A stretch of DNA of 24,501 bases from Candidatus Omnitrophota bacterium. GTDB lineage: Bacteria; Omnitrophota; Koll11; Duberdicusellales; 4484-171. Location: the NCBI GenBank assembly GCA_030692055.1, contig JAUYCY010000112.1:1-24501 (forward strand), in the 5' to 3' direction. Below the pieces are notes generated by a model, which made no database searches, was not told where the DNA came from, and saw only the letters and a program-made list of their open reading frames with translations. Made by a program: the position numbers and the translations under genes. The first letter of the stretch is position 1. Every line of letters begins with the position of its first letter. This document shows, in pieces, positions 21,802-24,501 of the stretch.

Positions 21802-21830
21802 TTTACAAAATGAGATTTTTAAGTTAAAAT
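21802..21830 (+). promoter_or_regulatory. Sigma70-type promoter of the ketosynthase homologue
   Basis: TTTACA (21802-21807) and TAAAAT (21825-21830) are spaced by exactly 17 bases, each one base from consensus. Transcription would begin at about 21836-21839, next to the ATG at 21840, so the mRNA would be leaderless or nearly so. Confidence 0.55.
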
Positions 21831-21839
21831 AACATCCTG

Positions 21840-23084
21840 ATGAATAATTCAGATTTTGTGATAACAGGTTTGGGCGTAGTTGCTCCGAACGGGATAGGCA
21901 AAGAGGCTTTTTGGCAGTCCCTGGCAGCGGGCACTAACGCCATATCTAAAATTGAGGCATTTCCTACCGATAGATTTTCAGTCAATTTTGCCGCAGAAGT
22001 GAAAGGTTTTGATCCTAAAACTATTCTGGGACTCAAAGGCTTAAGAAATCTAGATAATAGCACACTTTTTTTAATGAGCGCGGCAAAACAAGCAATTGAC
22101 GAGGCGAAATTAGAGATAAATGAAGCCAATACCGATGATTTCGGCGTATGCACCGGAACAACTTTCCCGCATCTTTGGTCAATGATTGAGTTTGACAGAG
22201 AGGTTTTACAGGAAGGTCTGGATTTTTCAAACCCCGCGCTTTTTCCTTCCACAGTGCTTAATGCGGCATCTTCGCAGGTATCTATTCGTTTTAATATTCA
22301 GGGTTTTAACAGCACGGTGAGCACAGGCTATACTTCAAGCTTAGAAGCCCTGCGTTATTCTCTAATCGCGCTAGAAACAAATAAGGCAAAGACAGTTTTA
22401 GTAGGCGGGGTGGAAACTTTAAATAACTTATTGTTTTTCGGCTTTCATAAGTTAGGGTATATGGCAGGGTTAAAAGGCATCGCGCTTAGTTGCCCTTTTG
22501 ACAAAAGAAGAAATGGGCCGTTGCTTGGCGAAGCAGCAGCGATGTTTACCTTAGAAACAGAAACCCATGCAAAGCAAAGAGGAGTGCCTATTCTTGCCAG
22601 AGTAAAGAGCGCAGCAAGCTACTTTGATGCATTTAAGATAGGGAGGATTCATCCCGAGGGCTTAGGTTTAGAGAAAGCAATAAGAAAGGCGCTGACTGAG
22701 GCGAAATTAGAGCCAAAAGATATAGACTATATTTCCAGTTGCGCTAATTCTTCGCAGGATTTAGACAAAATAGAGGTTAGTGTTTTGAAGAAGATTTTCA
22801 GGCAAAACTTAGCTAAAATTCCCATCAGTTCCATAAAGTCAATGATAGGCGAGACAGTATCCGCTTCAGGGGTTTTACAGATTGCCTCGTGCTTAGGCGC
22901 GATGGCTCAAGGAATTATCCCTCCCACAATAAATTATCAAGAAAAAGACCCGGATTGCGATATGGATTGCGTGCCAAATAAGGCACAGAAAAAAGATATA
23001 AAATTCGCCTTGGTTACTTCTTTTGGCCCGGGCGGATATAATAGTGCCTGCATACTAGAGAAATACACAGATGATCATATATGA
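21840..23084 (+). CDS. Ketosynthase homologue lacking the catalytic triad (chain-length-factor-like)
   Basis: The 414-residue protein has the FabF/KAS fold throughout: VITGLGVVAPNGIGKEAFW at the start, SQVSIRFNIQGFNSTVSTG at the nucleophile region, KTVLVGGVE, CPFDKRRNGPLLGEAAAM, IDYISSCANSSQDLDKIE, ISSIKSMIGE and SFGPGGYNSACILE at the end. The active-site cysteine is replaced by Tyr164 (VSTGYTSS), the first histidine by Cys301 (SSCANSS instead of NAHGTST) and the second by Glu338 (KSMIGE instead of KSMTGH); Lys333 is kept. It therefore should not condense acyl chains itself and may act like the KS-beta/chain length factor partner of an active ketosynthase. No active partner or acyl carrier protein is in the window. 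A good promoter lies directly upstream. Confidence 0.85.
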   Translation: MNNSDFVITGLGVVAPNGIGKEAFWQSLAAGTNAISKIEAFPTDRFSVNFAAEVKGFDPKTILGLKGLRNLDNSTLFLMSAAKQAIDEAKLEINEANTDDFGVCTGTTFPHLWSMIEFDREVLQEGLDFSNPALFPSTVLNAASSQVSIRFNIQGFNSTVSTGYTSSLEALRYSLIALETNKAKTVLVGGVETLNNLLFFGFHKLGYMAGLKGIALSCPFDKRRNGPLLGEAAAMFTLETETHAKQRGVPILARVKSAASYFDAFKIGRIHPEGLGLEKAIRKALTEAKLEPKDIDYISSCANSSQDLDKIEVSVLKKIFRQNLAKIPISSIKSMIGETVSASGVLQIASCLGAMAQGIIPPTINYQEKDPDCDMDCVPNKAQKKDIKFALVTSFGPGGYNSACILEKYTDDHI

Positions 23085-23106
23085 GAAATCACAGATGTTT
23101 TATAAA

Positions 23107-23168
23107 ATAACCAATAACCAAGATACAATCACCAAAAAAATTCCAATATCCAATAACCAATTACCAAA
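23107..23168. repeat. CCAATAACCAA-type low-complexity repeat
   Basis: Repeated ACCAATAACCAA, CCAATATCCAATAACCAA and ATTACCAA units fill this stretch between the ketosynthase homologue and the transposase unit. No coding potential. Confidence 0.65.
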
Positions 23169-23203
23169 CAGCCTATTTATTTTTTGTTTGAACTTGAGTA
23201 ATT

Positions 23204-23223
23204 CCCTGCGGCTTGCCGCAGGG
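23204..23223. repeat. Left hairpin of the transposase unit
   Basis: Perfect inverted repeat with GCTTGC at the apex, 24 bases before the transposase start. Confidence 0.85.
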
Positions 23224-23247
23224 TCTCTTCTGTAGTAGTATTGTTGT

Positions 23248-23688
23248 GTGACTAAAGGGGGATTGCAGAGAGGGTACCATTGCGTTTGGCAAATACACTA
23301 TCATATTGTGTTTCCGGTGAAATACCGCAAGGTATTACTGGATAACACAGTGGTGAAGGTTATTGAGGAAACAACAACAGGTATTCAGGAACGCTACGAG
23401 ATTGAGATGGAGGCCTTAGGCATGGATAGCAACCATATTCATGTTTTGTGTTCAGCACATCCCAAGCTTGCTCCTGGTGAGATTGTAAGAATATTTAAAA
23501 GTATAATGGCCAGAGAAGTATTCAGAAGGTACCCCAAAATCAAACGGGAATTATGGGGAGGAGAATTTTGGACTGATGGATACTACGTTGGTACCGTTGG
23601 CGAGAAAGCTAATTGGACTACTGTTGAAGAATATGTTCAAAAACAAGGCAGGCCCAAAGAAGACCTTAGACAATTGAGATTGTTTTGA
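23248..23688 (+). CDS. tnpA: IS200/IS605-type Y1 (HUH) transposase, REP-associated
   Basis: The 146-residue protein has the three hallmarks of Y1 transposases: an N-terminal strand YHIVFPVKYRK, the HUH motif His63-Ile-His65 (SNHIHVL) and the catalytic Tyr129 in VEEYVQKQG. Middle motifs (IVRIFKSIMAREVFRR, LWGGEFWTDGYYVGTVG) also match the family. These enzymes cut and rejoin single-stranded DNA at hairpin ends; members with flanking REP hairpins are called RAYTs. A GTG start is used here because the frame has no ATG upstream; a TTG at 23263 is another option. No ribosome site is clear. No companion tnpB is present. Nothing suggests decay: the frame is full length. Confidence 0.88.
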   Translation: MTKGGLQRGYHCVWQIHYHIVFPVKYRKVLLDNTVVKVIEETTTGIQERYEIEMEALGMDSNHIHVLCSAHPKLAPGEIVRIFKSIMAREVFRRYPKIKRELWGGEFWTDGYYVGTVGEKANWTTVEEYVQKQGRPKEDLRQLRLF

Positions 23689-23697
23689 GTCAAGATA

Positions 23698-23717
23698 CCC
23701 TGCGGCTTGCCGCAGGG
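23698..23717. repeat. Right hairpin of the transposase unit
   Basis: Identical to the left hairpin and in the same orientation, nine bases after the transposase stop. Confidence 0.85.
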
Positions 23718-23800
23718 AGGTTCATCGGGAGGCGGGTCGTAGATTACACACTAAATATTTAGTTGCCGAAACCCCCTTTTCTCTTTATAATGTTAGAATT

Positions 23801-24247
23801 ATGCAGGAATTCTGGGAAGGATTATTAAAAAATAAGGTTTTTTGGGTTACTAATGCAGGTTGGTTTGCCGCTCAATCATTAAAAATTATTTTAGGTTTAT
23901 TTCGAGAAAAAAAGTTTAACTTTAACTGGCTTTTAAGGACAGGGGGCATGCCTTCCGCTCATAGCTCAGCCGTTGCAGCATTAACATTTTCTTTAGGTAA
24001 AGAACTTGGATTTTCTTCTCCTATCTTTGCTTTAAGCTGTTTTTTTGCTTTGCTTACTATGTTTGATGCACAAACTTGGCGGCGTTCTATAGGAGTACAG
24101 GCAAAAATTTTAAATAGAATGATCGAAGACTTTCATAATAAGAAAAAAATTAAAGATGATAGATTGAAAGAATTAGCAGGTCATACCCCCATAGAAGTTT
24201 TTGTTGGCGCTTTGTTAGGCGCTATAATCGCTATGTTATTTTATTAA
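23801..24247 (+). CDS. Divergent PAP2 family (DUF212/YuiD-like) membrane protein
   Basis: The 148-residue protein matches the DUF212 family in length and in its motifs: GGMPSAHSSAVAAL (phosphatase-like signature), MFDAQTWRRSIGVQAKILN and LAGHTPIEVFVGALLG, with about four hydrophobic segments. The family is related to acid phosphatase/PAP2 enzymes, whose conserved His in the PSAHS motif is the phosphate acceptor; lipid phosphate is the usual substrate class. The exact reaction is not established. The gene follows the transposase unit after about 83 bases and its stop codon lies just before the hairpin repeat at 24249. No promoter is evident. Confidence 0.85.
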   Translation: MQEFWEGLLKNKVFWVTNAGWFAAQSLKIILGLFREKKFNFNWLLRTGGMPSAHSSAVAALTFSLGKELGFSSPIFALSCFFALLTMFDAQTWRRSIGVQAKILNRMIEDFHNKKKIKDDRLKELAGHTPIEVFVGALLGAIIAMLFY

Positions 24248-24248
24248 A

Positions 24249-24306
24249 TGAGGCCAGCATTTTTCCAAGTTACTACGCAGGAAAAATGCTAGGTCGAATT
24301 TAACCC
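24249..24306. repeat. Hairpin repeat TGAGGC...CGAATTTRACCC, copy B
   Basis: The 58-base unit begins TGAGGC and ends CGAATTTAACCC, with stem AGCATTTTTCC (24256-24266)/GGAAAAATGCT (24280-24290) and AAGT directly after the left arm. Its stem sequence differs from that of copy A (4932-4990) while both boxes, the AAGT and the overall length are kept. It starts one base after a stop codon, as copy A does. Confidence 0.75.
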
Positions 24307-24333
24307 CACACCCAGCAATGGGAAGGAGAACGG

Positions 24334-24501
24334 ATGTATTACATATATATGCTAAAAAAAGAAACAACAAATGAATTGTATTATGGATACACAAATAATT
24401 TAGAGAGAAGAATTGCTGAACATAATAAAAAGCAAAAGTGGGAACTTATATATTATGAAGCATATAAATCAGAACTCGATGCCCGCGATAGAGAAAGAAG
24501 G
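24334..24501 (+). CDS. GIY-YIG endonuclease-like protein (partial, N-terminal 56 residues)
   Basis: The frame runs off the window. It begins MYYIYML (the 'GIY' strand as YYIYML) and continues LYYGYTNNLERRIAEHN (the 'YIG' strand and the arginine helix) and ELIYYEAYKSELDARDRERR with the catalytic glutamate region ahead. This is the small single-domain GIY-YIG group (UvrC-like or homing-type nuclease domain, about 85-95 residues) common in candidate phyla. A good Shine-Dalgarno (AAGGAG, 24323-24328) precedes the ATG. It starts 28 bases after hairpin repeat copy B, so a role of the repeat as a target or partner is possible. Confidence 0.85.
   Translation, partial: MYYIYMLKKETTNELYYGYTNNLERRIAEHNKKQKWELIYYEAYKSELDARDRERR

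Larger units (their letters stand above)
21375..21839. other. 465-base intergenic region with hairpins, minus-strand terminator and promoter
   Basis: From left to right: interleaved GTTAAAC/GTTTAAC and GGTTRYGC/GCGTAACC stems (about 21393-21482), a minus-strand intrinsic terminator (21556-21594) with a possible small RNA upstream of it, a CACAGAT/ATCTGTG repeat block (21728-21790) and a good promoter (21802-21830) for the ketosynthase homologue. No protein gene is seen. Confidence 0.6.
23204..23717 (+). mobile_element. Small IS200/REP-type transposase unit bounded by identical hairpins
   Basis: The transposase gene is bracketed by two identical hairpins, CCCTGCGGCTTGCCGCAGGG at 23204-23223 and 23698-23717, in the same orientation. 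Y1 transposases recognise such subterminal hairpins. The true ends cannot be set from one copy. The same hairpin, with one compensated pair, lies in the element inside the YdbH-like gene. Confidence 0.65.

Overview
The window is an AT-rich stretch of a bacterial chromosome, densely packed with genes, most of them on the + strand. Type IV pilus alignment-complex genes, several lipoproteins, an AsmA/YdbH-like envelope protein and sugar-nucleotide genes point to a diderm bacterium. Many GC-rich palindromes scattered through AT-rich genes give it the look of an uncultivated candidate phylum such as Omnitrophota. That taxon is an impression, not something the sequence proves. I see no rRNA, tRNA or CRISPR array.

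Layout. 1-1604: end of a pilN-like gene, then pilO-like, pilP-like and a divergent GroES-like co-chaperonin. 1632-2321: a membrane-anchored protein of unknown function, followed by a 408-base non-coding stretch full of hairpins. 2730-6064: an alpha/beta hydrolase, a YdbH/AsmA-like protein, a YdbL-like lipoprotein and a BamE-like lipoprotein, probably an envelope or lipid-transport set. 6202-8762: a two-gene unit with a sigma70-type promoter, made of a degenerate Clp-like AAA+ module fused to an RmlD-type reductase, then a phosphomannose-isomerase-like protein. 8925-11946: HAD phosphatase, class III aminotransferase and arginase-like hydrolase, tightly packed. 12037-18062: FemAB/GNAT-like transferase (-), esterase, phytoene-desaturase-like FAD enzyme, two half-size DMT transporters (-) and a DegT aminotransferase. 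18400-21374: PrsW-type membrane protease and YgiQ-type radical SAM protein. 21840-24501: ketosynthase homologue without its catalytic residues, a small IS200/REP-type transposase unit, a DUF212/PAP2-like protein and the start of a GIY-YIG protein.

The most unusual content is the repeat landscape. Three unrelated proteins (hydrolase, YdbH-like, PrsW) are each interrupted by a palindromic element with CCCGTTAGARAA/TTYTCTAACGGG ends, flanked by a 6-base direct repeat of the type GTTTAY. In every case the net addition is a multiple of three (114, 147 and 180 bases), so the reading frame survives. The copies in the hydrolase and PrsW genes share a 36-base identical core in opposite orientations and are open in both. 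A fourth protein (DegT) carries a 42-base in-frame GC-rich palindrome. The copy in the YdbH gene contains a hairpin that matches, with a compensatory base-pair change, the two hairpins that flank the IS200-like transposase. Together these look like a family of coding-compatible mobile palindromes, comparable in behaviour to the Rickettsia palindromic elements, with a candidate REP-type transposase in the same window.
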